Source: Actinomadura sp. BRA 177
GTDB lineage: Bacteria > Actinomycetota > Actinomycetes > Streptosporangiales > Streptosporangiaceae
Reading direction: 5' to 3'
DNA: 50,817 nucleotides
Assembly (NCBI RefSeq): GCF_013372625.1
Contig: NZ_JABXFD010000306.1
Location: 1-50,817 of the forward strand
In this document: positions 31,528 through 40,193 of the stretch, piece after piece
How positions within the stretch are numbered: the first letter of the stretch is position 1
Layout of the letters: each line of letters starts with the position of its first letter
The notes under the pieces: model-generated
The model's input: the letters and a program-made list of their open reading frames with translations, nothing else
The model's database searches: none
What the model was told of the DNA's origin: nothing
Program-made: the position numbers and the translations under genes

Positions 31528-32049
31528 CCTGGGGTCCTCCTTCTGCTCGGCGACGCGGCTCATGCTACGGAGCGCGTTTCCCGAGGCCGTTCCCGGGGCA
31601 CCTGCATTCATCGGAACCCGGACGTCGGTCGCGGAGTCATAACAGGCATTGGGACGGCGGCGCGTGTCGGGGGACACGCGCCGGCGACACTCCGCCGCGT
31701 CACGTCGTCACAGGGGGATCGACCTGCATGGATGCAATCTGCGGCCGCCGGGGAATGCACAACGGGCTTGCGGTGCTGTACTGTCGAGGCATCGTCTTCG
31801 GATTTCCGCGAATCGCTTCGAGGGCGTTCCTTCCCCGCCCGGGCCATCTGAGCGCCCGGTGATCCTCCCGGTTCGGCACGTGCGGTTCGGCGTTCCGGAC
31901 CGCCGCACAAGGGAGCCGACGTCAGCCCGGTGAACCGAGCTGCATTTCTCGCATTCCTCTCGCGTACGCGCCGCGGGTTCCGCCGCCGTACCCGGGAATC
32001 GACTCCAGGCGGCGCGGGCCTTTCCGCGCGAGCCTGAGAAAGGACCCAC
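31528..32049. other. Long non-coding region upstream of the rho paralogue
   Basis: 522 bases between divergent enoyl-CoA hydratase and rho genes with no credible gene on either strand. It holds an 11-bp hairpin (CGGCGCGTGTC/GACACGCGCCG, loop GGGG, 31658-31683), a good promoter at 31756-31784 and then a leader of about 260 bases to the rho start. Long leaders are typical of autoregulated rho genes. Confidence 0.5.
31756..31784 (+). promoter_or_regulatory. Candidate promoter of the rho paralogue
   Basis: TGCACA (-35) and TACTGT (-10) are separated by exactly 17 bases. Transcription would start near 31791, leaving a leader of about 260 bases. Confidence 0.45.
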
Positions 32050-33276
32050 GTGTCCACTTCCACCCTCACCACCGAACGCCCCGCCACCGGTCGCAAGGCG
32101 CAGGGGCACACCGTGCCCGCGCAGAGCGCCCGGAAGGGCGGCCAGCAGGGACGGCGTCCCGCCGACGAGGCGCCGGCCGTCCCGTTCCACGGCATCCTCG
32201 CCGTCCAGGACAAGCACGCCTTCATCCGCACCTCCGGCTACCTGGCCGGGCCGGACGACGTGCACGTCTCCCTCGCCCAGGTCAGGGCGAACCACCTGCG
32301 TCCCGGCGACGCCATCGAGGGCACCGCGAAGGCGCCCAGGTCGAGCCGGGAGAAGTTCGCCGCGCTCGCCCGCGTCGACACCGTGAACGGCCTCCCGGCG
32401 GCGGAGGCCGCGAACCGCCCCGAGTTCGGCAAGCTGACCCCGCTGTTCCCGGACGAGCGGCTGCGCCTCGACACCGGCCCGCTCGCCACCCGCGTCATCG
32501 ACCTGGTCGCGCCGATCGGCAAGGGCCAGCGCGGGCTCATCGTGTCGCCGCCCAAGGTCGGCAAGACGATGGTCCTGCAGGCGGTCGCGAACGCGATCGC
32601 GCAGAACAACCCCGAAGTCCACCTCATGGTCGTGCTCATCGACGAGCGGCCCGAGGAGGTCACCGACCTGCAGCGCTCCGTGCGCGGCGAGGTCGTCCAC
32701 TCGACGTTCGACCGCCCCGCGCAGGACCACACCGCGCTCGCCGAGCTCACCGTGGAGCGCGCCAAGCGCCTCGTCGAGCAGGGCCACGACGTGGTCATGC
32801 TGCTCGACTCGATCACCCGGCTCGGCCGCGCCTACAACCTCGCGGCGCCGTCCAGCAGCCGCATCCTCGCCGGCGGTGTCGCGACGACCGCGATCTACCC
32901 GCCGAAGAAGTTCTTCGGCGCCGCCCGCAACATCGAGAACGGCGGCTCGCTGACCATCCTCGCCACCGCCCTCGTCGAGACCGGGTCCCGCATGGACGAC
33001 GTCTTCTTCGAGGAGTACAAGGGCACCGGCAACATGGAGCTGAAGCTCGACCGCGGCCTCGCCGACCGCCGCGTCTTCCCCGCCGTCGACATCGAGGCGT
33101 CCGGCACCCGCCGCGACGAACTCCTCATGTCCCCCGAGGAACTCGCCCTCTCCTGGCGCCTCCGCCGCGCCCTCCAGGGCCTGGAGAAGCAGCAGGCCGT
33201 GGAGCAGCTCCTGGAGAAGATGAAGGGCACCACCTCCAACGCCGAATTCCTCCTCCGCCTCCAGCAGACCACCTGA
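32050..33276 (+). CDS. rho: Transcription termination factor Rho, paralogue without Rho_N domain
   Basis: 408 residues. A basic low-complexity stretch (1-45) replaces the usual Rho_N helical domain. The RNA-binding cold-shock-like domain follows (about 45-113: VPFHGILAVQDKHAFIRTSG, PGDAIEG). The hexameric ATPase has Walker A SPPKVGKT (166-173), IDERPEEVTDLQRSVRGEVV, LLDSITRLGRAYNLAAPSSS, and RNA-contact loops PPKKFFGAARNIENGGSLTI and EYKGTGNMELKLDR. It unwinds RNA-DNA hybrids to end transcription. The start GTG 32050 has AAAGGA 6 bases before it. The housekeeping actinobacterial rho sits beside thrB/prfA and has a long N-terminal insert; this context and shape suggest a second copy. Confidence 0.88.
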   Translation: MSTSTLTTERPATGRKAQGHTVPAQSARKGGQQGRRPADEAPAVPFHGILAVQDKHAFIRTSGYLAGPDDVHVSLAQVRANHLRPGDAIEGTAKAPRSSREKFAALARVDTVNGLPAAEAANRPEFGKLTPLFPDERLRLDTGPLATRVIDLVAPIGKGQRGLIVSPPKVGKTMVLQAVANAIAQNNPEVHLMVVLIDERPEEVTDLQRSVRGEVVHSTFDRPAQDHTALAELTVERAKRLVEQGHDVVMLLDSITRLGRAYNLAAPSSSRILAGGVATTAIYPPKKFFGAARNIENGGSLTILATALVETGSRMDDVFFEEYKGTGNMELKLDRGLADRRVFPAVDIEASGTRRDELLMSPEELALSWRLRRALQGLEKQQAVEQLLEKMKGTTSNAEFLLRLQQTT

Positions 33277-33332
33277 CCCCCCTCACGCAGGGGGCCGTCG
33301 CTGAGACCTCTGACAGCGGACCGCTGCAGAAG

Positions 33333-33360
33333 GACGACGCCAGGTCGGCGGTCGTTTTCC
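33333..33360 (+). terminator. Intrinsic terminator after rho
   Basis: ACGAC-GCC (33334-33341) pairs with GGC-g-GTCGT (33347-33355) across a short loop with one bulge, followed by TTTT. A second small hairpin, CCCCCT-cacgc-AGGGGG, starts one base after the stop codon (33278-33294). Confidence 0.6.
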
Positions 33361-33384
33361 AGAGGACGACCCTGAGGTTTCCGG

Positions 33385-34989
33385 TCAGTCGGTGTTCTCG
33401 GGTCTGAAGGACTTGAGGATCTTGTCGTAGAGGCGCTGGCCCGGAGTCCAGTCGGGATCGGGTGCGTAGAAGCAGAACTCGTAGCCGGCCGCGCGGCTGC
33501 ACAGTACGTGTCTGACGCCGTCCTCGTCGCCGGCGTGCCGGCCGTCCCGCCAGGTGAACTCCCATTCGGCGGCGCCTTCGCTCATTTCGGGGACGGGCTC
33601 CAGCCGCAGCCGGTGGTAGCCCGGGAAACGGTGCTCCCGCGCCGCCTGGTGCTCCTCGGCGCGCAGCCCGCCCAGCGGGTCACCCGGGGCCGGGGCGATG
33701 CGCAGGCCCCGCTCGGACGACGCGTCCTCCCAGGTCATGACCGCACCCTGCCGCTCGGCCTGCCACCCCGCCGGCACGCGCACCGAGTAGGCGCCCGCCT
33801 CGCGGTACTTCGCCGTCTTGGCCGTCACGCCCGCCGCCGGACGCAGCGCGACCGCGTCGCTCTTGCCGATCGACGTCCAGCGCGCGGCCCAGGTGCCGGC
33901 GCCCGCCGCGAGCACGGCGAGCAGCGCGACGCTGGCGATCGCTCCCGGCCGGACCCGCCGCCCTTTGAACGGCCGCCGCGCACCCAGGGCGCGGGGCGTC
34001 CAGGCGTCGCGGTGCCGCCACCAGCCGCGGGCGCGCGGGGAACCGCACGGCGGCGCCCCACCCGATCGCAGCGTCCACGGGACGCGCGGGCCGCGGACGA
34101 CGCGGTGCGCGGCGCGTTCTTCTTTCGGGAGCGCCGCGCGTGTGATGCCCGGTTCCGGGAGGGAGCCGACGACGTCCCGCAGCAGGTCGGCCGTGGCCTC
34201 GGCCGTCAGGCGGTCCTCCGGGCGCTGGCGCAGCAGCCCCTCGATGACGGGGGTCAGCGGGCCCGCCCGCACCGGACGCGCATAGTCGCCCAGCAGCACC
34301 GCCATCATGGACGCGAGCGCGTGGCAGCGCAGGAACGGCGAAAAGCCCTCGACCGCCGTGTAGAGCGTCGCGCCTAGTGCCCACAGGTCGGACGCCTCCA
34401 CGCTCGGCTGCCCGTCCACGCGTTCCGGCGGAAGGTAGGCGGGAGATCCTTCAATACCGGCGGGCATCGTGTCGGCCATCTCCCGGCCATTGCTCATGTG
34501 GACGGCGAGCCCGAAGTCGCTGAGCAGAATGCGCCCGTCGTCGCAGACGAGGACATTGCTGGGTTTGACGTCGCGGTGCAGGATGCCGGACGCGTGGGAC
34601 GCGCGGAGCACCGAAAGGACCGCCGCGCCGATCTCCGCCGTCCGCCGCACGCCGAGCGGGCCGTCCTCGGTGACCAGGCGGTTCAGCGAGGACGACTCCA
34701 GGAACTCCATGACGATCCACGGGCGGCCGTCCTCGATGATCAGGTCGTGGACGGCGACGACGCCGGGATGCCGCAGCGCGGCGGTGGCCCGCGCCTCCGC
34801 CAGCAGCCGCCGGCACATCACCCTGCGCTCGCTCTGCGTGGTGCGCGGCGGCAGATGGACCTCCTTGACCGCGACGTCCCGGTCGAGCATCTCGTCGTAA
34901 GCCCGCCAGACGGTGCCCATGCCGCCCCTGCCGACCACAGAGAGCAGGCGATACCGTCGCACGAGCGGTATCAACCGATCCCCATTCAT
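33385..34989 (-). CDS. Serine/threonine protein kinase (PknB type), membrane-anchored
   Basis: 534 residues. The kinase domain spans about 10-270: glycine loop VVGRGGMGTVW, catalytic Lys in VAVKEVHLP, catalytic loop ILHRDVKPSNVL, DFGLAVH and PAYLPPERV. A basic juxtamembrane region leads to one transmembrane helix (about 350-370, AIASVALLAVLAAGAGTWAA). An extracellular domain of about 160 residues (AYSVRVPAGWQAERQGAVMT to RLYDKILKSFRPENTD) has no PASTA repeats. It phosphorylates Ser/Thr of unknown partners in response to an external signal. ATG 34989 lies at the usual distance before the glycine loop; no ribosome site is evident. Confidence 0.9.
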   Translation of the reverse strand: MNGDRLIPLVRRYRLLSVVGRGGMGTVWRAYDEMLDRDVAVKEVHLPPRTTQSERRVMCRRLLAEARATAALRHPGVVAVHDLIIEDGRPWIVMEFLESSSLNRLVTEDGPLGVRRTAEIGAAVLSVLRASHASGILHRDVKPSNVLVCDDGRILLSDFGLAVHMSNGREMADTMPAGIEGSPAYLPPERVDGQPSVEASDLWALGATLYTAVEGFSPFLRCHALASMMAVLLGDYARPVRAGPLTPVIEGLLRQRPEDRLTAEATADLLRDVVGSLPEPGITRAALPKEERAAHRVVRGPRVPWTLRSGGAPPCGSPRARGWWRHRDAWTPRALGARRPFKGRRVRPGAIASVALLAVLAAGAGTWAARWTSIGKSDAVALRPAAGVTAKTAKYREAGAYSVRVPAGWQAERQGAVMTWEDASSERGLRIAPAPGDPLGGLRAEEHQAAREHRFPGYHRLRLEPVPEMSEGAAEWEFTWRDGRHAGDEDGVRHVLCSRAAGYEFCFYAPDPDWTPGQRLYDKILKSFRPENTD

Positions 34990-35105
34990 GCAGGGGATAA
35001 TCGCCGGAACGCGCCCAAGACACGCCCCTTCGGCATCAATTGATTTTTGACCGCCGCCCAGCGGGAAATGCGTGCGCAGCCGTGGTATAACCGCGCGCGG
35101 CGCAT

Positions 35106-36680
35106 TTACTCGAGGACGGTCCTCGCCCACTTGTAGTCGGACTTGCCGACGGCCGTGCGCTGCGCCTCGTCCACCATCGTGATCTGCCGCGGCAGTTTGT
35201 AGCCGGCGAGCCGGCCCCGGCAGTGCTCGGTGAGTTGCTCCAGCGTGACGGACGTGCCGGGACGGGGGGCGACGACGGCGGCGACGCGCTGCCCGAACCG
35301 CTCGTCCGGGAGGCCGACGACGACCGCGTCGTACACGTCGGGGTGGTCCTTGAGCGCGACCTCGACCTCCTCCGGGTAGACCTTCTCGCCGCCCGTGTTG
35401 ATCACGAGGGAGCCGCGGCCGAGGAGGGTGATCGTGCCGTCCTCTTCCAGGCTCGCGAAGTCGCCGGGGATCGACCAGCGCGTCCCGGCGGCGTCGGTGA
35501 AGAACGTCGACGCCGTCTTCTCGGGGTCGTTGTAGTAACCGAGCGGAATGTGGCCGCTGCGGGCGAGCCTGCCGATCTCGCCGGGCTTCACCACGTTCAG
35601 GTCGTCGTCCAGGACGGTGATGCCCGGCTTCATCATGAACCGGGCCGTGCCCTCCTTGGCGCCGACGGACGGGCCGCACGCGCCGGTCTCGGAGGCGCCG
35701 TAGTTGTCGAGGAACATGATGTTCGGGAGGTGCTCCTGGAGCGCCTGCTTGGCGCCCTCGGTGAGCGGCGCGCCGCCCGACGCGACCGCGATCAGCGGGG
35801 ACGTGTCGTATCCGCCGCTCGCCAGCGCCTTCGCGACCGGTCGCGCCATGACGTCCCCGACCAGCATCAGCACGTTCGCCTTCTCTTCGGCGAGCAGCTT
35901 CAGCGCCTTGTCGGCGTCGAACGCGTGGTCGGTGTAGAGGACGACCTTGGCGCCGCTGAACAGGCCCATGTACGCGACCCACTGGCCGGCGCCGTGCATG
36001 ACGGGCGCGCAGTCGAGGACGGCCATGCCTGGCTGGTCGGCGTTGGCGGCCAGTTCCTCGGGGCTGCCGATCGGGTCGCCGAGGACGTTCCCGCCGCCGA
36101 GCGCGCCGAAGAAGATGTCCTCGCAGCGCCATTCGACGCCCTTGGGGTAGCCGGTGGTGCCGCCCGTGTACATGATGTAGCGGTCGTCGCTGGAGCGTGC
36201 CGGGAAGTCGTCGCTCGGATCGGCGTCCGCGAGGGCCTTCTCGTACTCGATGGCGCCTGGAATGGCGTCCGATGAGCCGTCCTCCAGGACGACGATGTGC
36301 CGCAGCTTGGGCAGTTCGCCGCGGATCTCCTCCACCTTCGCCAAGAGCGAACACTCGCCGATCAGCGCGACGGAGTCCGAGTCGGCGAGCACGTGCCGCA
36401 GCTCGGCGGCGACGTAGCGGAAGTTCACCGGGATCGGCACGGCGCGGATCTTGAAGACGCCGAGCATCGCCTCGATCCACTCGGCGCGGTTGTAGGCGAG
36501 GATCGCGACGTGCTCGCCGGGCCGTACCCCGGCGTCCGCCAGATGGTGGCCGACGCGGCTCGCGCGCTCGCTGAGCTGCCGGTACGTCCGCCGCTCGTCC
36601 CCCGCGACCAGCGCGGGACGGTCCGGCCCGGCCGCGGCCAGGATCTCGATCAGGTCGGCCAGGTTGTAGCTTCGCGCCAT
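35106..36680 (-). CDS. Acyl-CoA synthetase, FadD19/FadD17-like
   Basis: 524 residues of the ANL superfamily. The A3 motif is the GG variant IMYTGGTTGYPKGVEWR, characteristic of steroid- and long-chain-type FadD ligases of actinobacteria. Further motifs are NYGASETGACG, RWSIPGDFA, GRGSLVINTGGEKVYPEEVE and the C-terminal GKSDYKWA. It makes CoA thioesters of a fatty or sterol-side-chain acid. ATG 36680 (MARSYNLADLIEIL) is the family start. A dyad ATTGG-N8-CCAAT lies 72 bases upstream. It is in the same direction as the kinase, 116 bases before it, but a common transcript is not obvious. Confidence 0.9.
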   Translation of the reverse strand: MARSYNLADLIEILAAAGPDRPALVAGDERRTYRQLSERASRVGHHLADAGVRPGEHVAILAYNRAEWIEAMLGVFKIRAVPIPVNFRYVAAELRHVLADSDSVALIGECSLLAKVEEIRGELPKLRHIVVLEDGSSDAIPGAIEYEKALADADPSDDFPARSSDDRYIMYTGGTTGYPKGVEWRCEDIFFGALGGGNVLGDPIGSPEELAANADQPGMAVLDCAPVMHGAGQWVAYMGLFSGAKVVLYTDHAFDADKALKLLAEEKANVLMLVGDVMARPVAKALASGGYDTSPLIAVASGGAPLTEGAKQALQEHLPNIMFLDNYGASETGACGPSVGAKEGTARFMMKPGITVLDDDLNVVKPGEIGRLARSGHIPLGYYNDPEKTASTFFTDAAGTRWSIPGDFASLEEDGTITLLGRGSLVINTGGEKVYPEEVEVALKDHPDVYDAVVVGLPDERFGQRVAAVVAPRPGTSVTLEQLTEHCRGRLAGYKLPRQITMVDEAQRTAVGKSDYKWARTVLE

Positions 36681-36751
36681 GCCACGTCCTCGCGGGTGTC
36701 GGGGGATCTGCTTCCGATCCTGCTGGTGGACGGCGGGCGAACTCAATGCTT

Positions 36752-36769
36752 ATTGGCAGCCAGTCCAAT
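36752..36769. promoter_or_regulatory. Candidate operator upstream of the FadD-like gene
   Basis: ATTGG (36752-36756) and CCAAT (36765-36769) form a dyad with an 8-base spacer, 72 bases before the ligase ATG and about 115 bases before the sigma-factor start. It looks like a TetR-type site. It is not the KstR or KstR2 consensus as I know it. Confidence 0.35.
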
Positions 36770-36884
36770 GAGATGAGTCACATGCCACATCGCCTCATCC
36801 GGCCACGCCCACGGTCCTTACACGGCTCTTATCTGGGTACCGGCATGCTTGGCCGTAACGATTCAGTATCAGACGGGGGTAGTG

Positions 36885-37427
36885 GTGAGCGCAGGCGCGA
36901 TGGCGTGGACCCCGCCGACGTGGGAGGAGATCGTCAGCGAGCACTCGACCAGGGTGTTCCGGCTGGCGTACCGGCTGACCGGCAACCGGCACGACGCCGA
37001 GGACCTGACACAGGACGTCTTCATCCGGGTCTTCCGGTCGCTGTCGTCCTACAGCCCCGGCACGTTCGAGGGCTGGCTGCACCGGATCACGACGAACCTT
37101 TTCCTCGACCGTGCCCGCCGCAAGCAGCGCATCCGGTTCGACTCCCTCGGCGACGACGCCGCCGAGCGGCTGCAGGGCCGCGAGCCGACGCCGGCGCAGG
37201 CCTACGACGACCGGCACCTGGACGCCGACATCCAGAAGGCGCTGGACGCGCTCGCTCCCGAGTACCGCGCCGCCGTCGTCCTGTGCGACATCGAAGGGCT
37301 CTCCTACGAGGAGATCGCGGCGACCCTCAACGTGAAGCTGGGCACCGTCCGCTCCCGCATCCACCGGGGCCGCGCCCAGCTGCGCAACGCCCTGGAGCAC
37401 CGCCGCCCGGCCGAATGCACGCAGTAG
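36885..37427 (+). CDS. sigE: ECF RNA polymerase sigma factor, SigE-like
   Basis: About 180 residues with sigma region 2 ([60 protein letters not shown]) and region 4 ([39 protein letters not shown]). The wording is very close to mycobacterial SigE, the envelope-stress sigma factor. GTG 36885 is chosen with GGGGG 5 bases upstream; ATG 36900 is also possible. The usual neighbour, a zinc-finger anti-sigma factor (RseA), is missing: the next gene is an alpha/beta hydrolase. Control must come from elsewhere or has been lost. Confidence 0.88.
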   Translation: MSAGAMAWTPPTWEEIVSEHSTRVFRLAYRLTGNRHDAEDLTQDVFIRVFRSLSSYSPGTFEGWLHRITTNLFLDRARRKQRIRFDSLGDDAAERLQGREPTPAQAYDDRHLDADIQKALDALAPEYRAAVVLCDIEGLSYEEIAATLNVKLGTVRSRIHRGRAQLRNALEHRRPAECTQ

Positions 37428-37492
37428 CGCCGGGCATGCAGTGATGAGCGTCACTAGTGACCGCTGAGTAACTTCCGGCCTACCCTTCGGCC

Positions 37493-38296
37493 GTGGACAT
37501 CGTCTTCGACCGCCGCGGCGACGGGCCGCCCCTCGTCCTGCTGCACGGCATCGGCCACCGCCGCCAGGGCTGGACGCCCGTCATGGAGCTGCTCGCCGCG
37601 GAACGCGACGTCATCGCCGTCGACCTGCCCGGCTTCGGCGACTCCCCGCCGCTCCCGCCCGGCACCCCCTACACGCTCGACACCGTCATCTCGATCCTCG
37701 CCGGCTCCCTCGCCGAACTCGGCCTGGACCGTCCGCACATCGCGGGCAATTCGCTCGGCGGCCTGTTCGCGCTCGAAGCCGCCGACCGCGGCCTCGCCAG
37801 TTCGGCGACGGGCCTGTCCCCGGCCGGCTTCTTCAACGCGGCCGAACTGCGCTACGCCGCGTCCGTGCTGCGCGCGTCCCGGCTCGGCGCCCGCGTGCCC
37901 GACCACGTCCTGGCCCGCCTCGCCCGCTCCCCGCGCCGCCGCGCCGCGATGTTCGGCATGATCTACGGCCGTCCCGACCTGATGGACCTGGAGGCCCTCA
38001 CCGGCGACGCCCGCGCCATGCGCGACGCGCCGGGCTTCGAGCCCACCCTGCGCGCCGGGCGCGCCACCCGCTTCCTCGGCTCCTGCGCGGACGTCCCCGT
38101 CACGATCGCCTGGGGCACCAAGGACCGCCTCCTCCTGCGCAGCCAGGCCATCCGCGCCCAGCGGAAGCTGCCCAACGCCCGCTTCGTCTGGCTGGAGGGC
38201 TGCGGCCACGTCCCCATGGCGGACGACCCGGCGCTTGTGGCGGAGGTCCTCCTGGCCGGCAGCGCCCACCCACTGAAAACCCAGACCGCCGCCTGA
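37493..38296 (+). CDS. Alpha/beta hydrolase
   Basis: 267 residues with the alpha/beta-hydrolase fold: oxyanion loop LVLLHGIGHRRQGW, nucleophile elbow HIAGNSLGGLFALEA (Ser about residue 87), acid in TIAWGTKDRLLL and catalytic His in EGCGHVPMADDP. Start GTG 37493, 65 bases after the sigma factor. It hydrolyses an ester, epoxide or C-C bond; the substrate cannot be told. The 109 bases that follow hold no gene I trust. Confidence 0.88.
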   Translation: MDIVFDRRGDGPPLVLLHGIGHRRQGWTPVMELLAAERDVIAVDLPGFGDSPPLPPGTPYTLDTVISILAGSLAELGLDRPHIAGNSLGGLFALEAADRGLASSATGLSPAGFFNAAELRYAASVLRASRLGARVPDHVLARLARSPRRRAAMFGMIYGRPDLMDLEALTGDARAMRDAPGFEPTLRAGRATRFLGSCADVPVTIAWGTKDRLLLRSQAIRAQRKLPNARFVWLEGCGHVPMADDPALVAEVLLAGSAHPLKTQTAA

Positions 38297-38405
38297 CCCA
38301 TTACCTCCAGCGGGCGATCAGGGGACGCATCCAGCGTCTGCTTGCGGCCGACCGCCACGTCCATCAACTCGCCGCGGCCGGCCAGCACCTTGGCCCCAGC
38401 GCGCG

Positions 38406-39524
38406 TCAGGGGGCGGGGACGGCGCCGATCTTGTCGACCCAGCCCTGGCGTTCGACGGCGAGGTACTCGCCGCGGCCGGTGCGGCCACCGTGGAGCCGCT
38501 CGAAGTCGAGGATCTGCGCGGTCGCCGGGTCCACCGTCAGCCGCGCGCCGCCCGCGCCGATGGCGACGCCGGACCTGCCCATCCGGTCCTTGATCCGTCC
38601 GGTGGCGTGGAGGGACGGGCAGTCCGCGAGGACCCGGTAGAGGGCGGCACGGGTGCCCGGGGTCGTGGGGGTCATGAACAGGTGCCAGGCGTTGAAGAAG
38701 ACGTACTGACAGAAATCAGCAGGGGCGGTGTAGTAGCCTTTCGTGCCGCCCTTGCGGTCCTGCCGCCACAGTTTCCGCAGGTAGTCTTCCAGGCCATTCT
38801 TGGTCGCGGGCAGTTTCGCGATGGGCTTCCACTCGATCTCGTGGGAGCCGATGACGGGATTCACCGGATGCGAACCCTTGTCGTACGTCGTGGTGGACGG
38901 TTTCGATTCCGTCGTGCCACCGTTCACGTGCAGCGCCGGAGAGCCCGCCGCACGCCAGGCCGCCTCATCCTTCTTGGTAGGGAAGTCGGCCCGGGCGTCC
39001 AGGGGACCGTGCAAACGGAACCGCATGCCGCTGCCGCCCGGCAGGGTGCACTTCCAGTGCTCGAAACTGCCGGCGGTTCGCACCTGGAATGTCCGGCGCT
39101 TGCCCTGGGGGGTCGGGACGCCGGGTCCGGGCTTGAATGGCATTAGCAGGTCCTGCGACATGCGGGTCCGGGTGTACCAGCAGGCCCCATGGCCGGCGGG
39201 CTGCTTAGCGGCCGTTACCGCACTGGCCAGCAGGAACGCACGCGTATTGAGCGCCTCATTCCCTCCGGTGCCGCCCCCGCGGCCGCCTTGCCCGCCCCCG
39301 GAGAGCGTCACGGTGGCCACCACCACTGCGGCAGCCGCCACCGTTGCCGTACCGGCGACGATGACCGGCCGCCACTTGCGGACGGCACGCGGACTCGGAG
39401 CGGACGCGCCGGCCCGCGCACGGACGGCCGCCACGTCGGGACGCCGTTCATAGGCCGCGTCGGCGAGTTCGTCGATCACCGGCTTCAGACTGTCGATCAC
39501 GCTGTTGACTTCGTCGTTCTTCAC
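38406..39524 (-). CDS. CU044_5270-type membrane protein, partner of an ECF sigma factor
   Basis: 372 residues. An N-terminal cytoplasmic part (about 1-55, VNSVIDSLKPVIDELADAAY) precedes one transmembrane helix (PVIVAGTATVAAAAVVVATVT) and a Gly-rich linker. The large extracytoplasmic domain includes ACWYTRTRMSQDL and ends with the family-like segment GVAIGAGGARLTVDPATAQI. GTG 39524 overlaps the sigma stop (GTGA) and has GGAG upstream. Proteins of this family follow ECF sigma genes in actinobacteria and probably act as regulators or sensors of that sigma. No zinc-binding anti-sigma motif is present. Confidence 0.8.
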   Translation of the reverse strand: MKNDEVNSVIDSLKPVIDELADAAYERRPDVAAVRARAGASAPSPRAVRKWRPVIVAGTATVAAAAVVVATVTLSGGGQGGRGGGTGGNEALNTRAFLLASAVTAAKQPAGHGACWYTRTRMSQDLLMPFKPGPGVPTPQGKRRTFQVRTAGSFEHWKCTLPGGSGMRFRLHGPLDARADFPTKKDEAAWRAAGSPALHVNGGTTESKPSTTTYDKGSHPVNPVIGSHEIEWKPIAKLPATKNGLEDYLRKLWRQDRKGGTKGYYTAPADFCQYVFFNAWHLFMTPTTPGTRAALYRVLADCPSLHATGRIKDRMGRSGVAIGAGGARLTVDPATAQILDFERLHGGRTGRGEYLAVERQGWVDKIGAVPAP

Positions 39525-40060
39525 GGCTTCTCCGTGGTGACTCGGGGGTACGGAGCAGGTTCGGGCGTCCGCGCGCCGGTGTCGTCGAGCGCGCCGGCCA
39601 GCCGCCGCCGTCCCCGGTGCAGCCGGACGAGGAAGGCGGCGCGGGAGCAACCGGCGACGCGGGCCGCCTCGGCGGGCGCCAGCCCATGCCACGCGGTCAG
39701 GGTGACCGCCTCCACCTCCTTGGCGGACAGGGTGCGCAGCGCGGCAAGCGCCTGGTCGCGGGCTATGACGCGGTCGGCGGCGTCCCGCTCGGCGTCGGTC
39801 CTGAGGTCGGCCAGCCGGTCGACCAGGCGGCGCGCCCGGCCGGTGGCGCCGTGCGACTGGCGGGCCAGGTTCCGGGCCACGCCCAGCAGCCAGGGCAGTG
39901 CCCGCTCCGGCACCTCGTCGATCTTCCGCCACGCGGTCGCGAACACCTCACCGGTGACGTCCTCGGCGGCCTGGGGCGCCACCCGCAGCACGACGTAGCC
40001 GAAGACGCTGCGGTAGTGCGTCTCGTAGAGGCGGGTGAATCGGGCTTCTCGCTCGTCCAC
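39521..40060 (-). CDS. ECF-type RNA polymerase sigma factor
   Basis: 179 residues: region 2 (FTRLYETHYRSVFGYVVLRV; AAEDVTGEVFATAWRKIDEV; LPWLLGVARNLARQSH) and region 4 (LRTLSAKEVEAVTLTAWHGL; EAARVAGCSRAAFLVRLHRG). GTG 40060 has GGAGG 4 bases before it. The gene is translationally coupled to the CU044_5270-type protein, the normal arrangement for this sigma group. It directs RNA polymerase to an unknown regulon. Confidence 0.88.
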   Translation of the reverse strand: MDEREARFTRLYETHYRSVFGYVVLRVAPQAAEDVTGEVFATAWRKIDEVPERALPWLLGVARNLARQSHGATGRARRLVDRLADLRTDAERDAADRVIARDQALAALRTLSAKEVEAVTLTAWHGLAPAEAARVAGCSRAAFLVRLHRGRRRLAGALDDTGARTPEPAPYPRVTTEKP

Positions 40061-40193
40061 ACCACCTCCTCTCTTCTCGGGTCTGTAACGACAAGAAGTC
40101 GCGGAAAGCGCCACCGGATTACATGACAGGCCGAAACTTTTCGTACCTGCCGCGTGATTGGCGCGGACGAACGACCGGGTTAGCATCCGATCC

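Noticed and set aside
33385..36768. A giant fusion of kinase and ligase on the minus strand
   Set aside because: The frame of the kinase stays open through the ligase gene by GC bias only. The ligase is encoded in another frame with its own start.
38297..38405. A short gene on the minus strand between the hydrolase and the CU044_5270-type gene
   Set aside because: The minus strand has coding-like codon use (for example LAGRGELMDVAVGRKQTLDA) for about 30 codons, but no start with a ribosome site and no recognisable family. It may be a remnant; not enough support.
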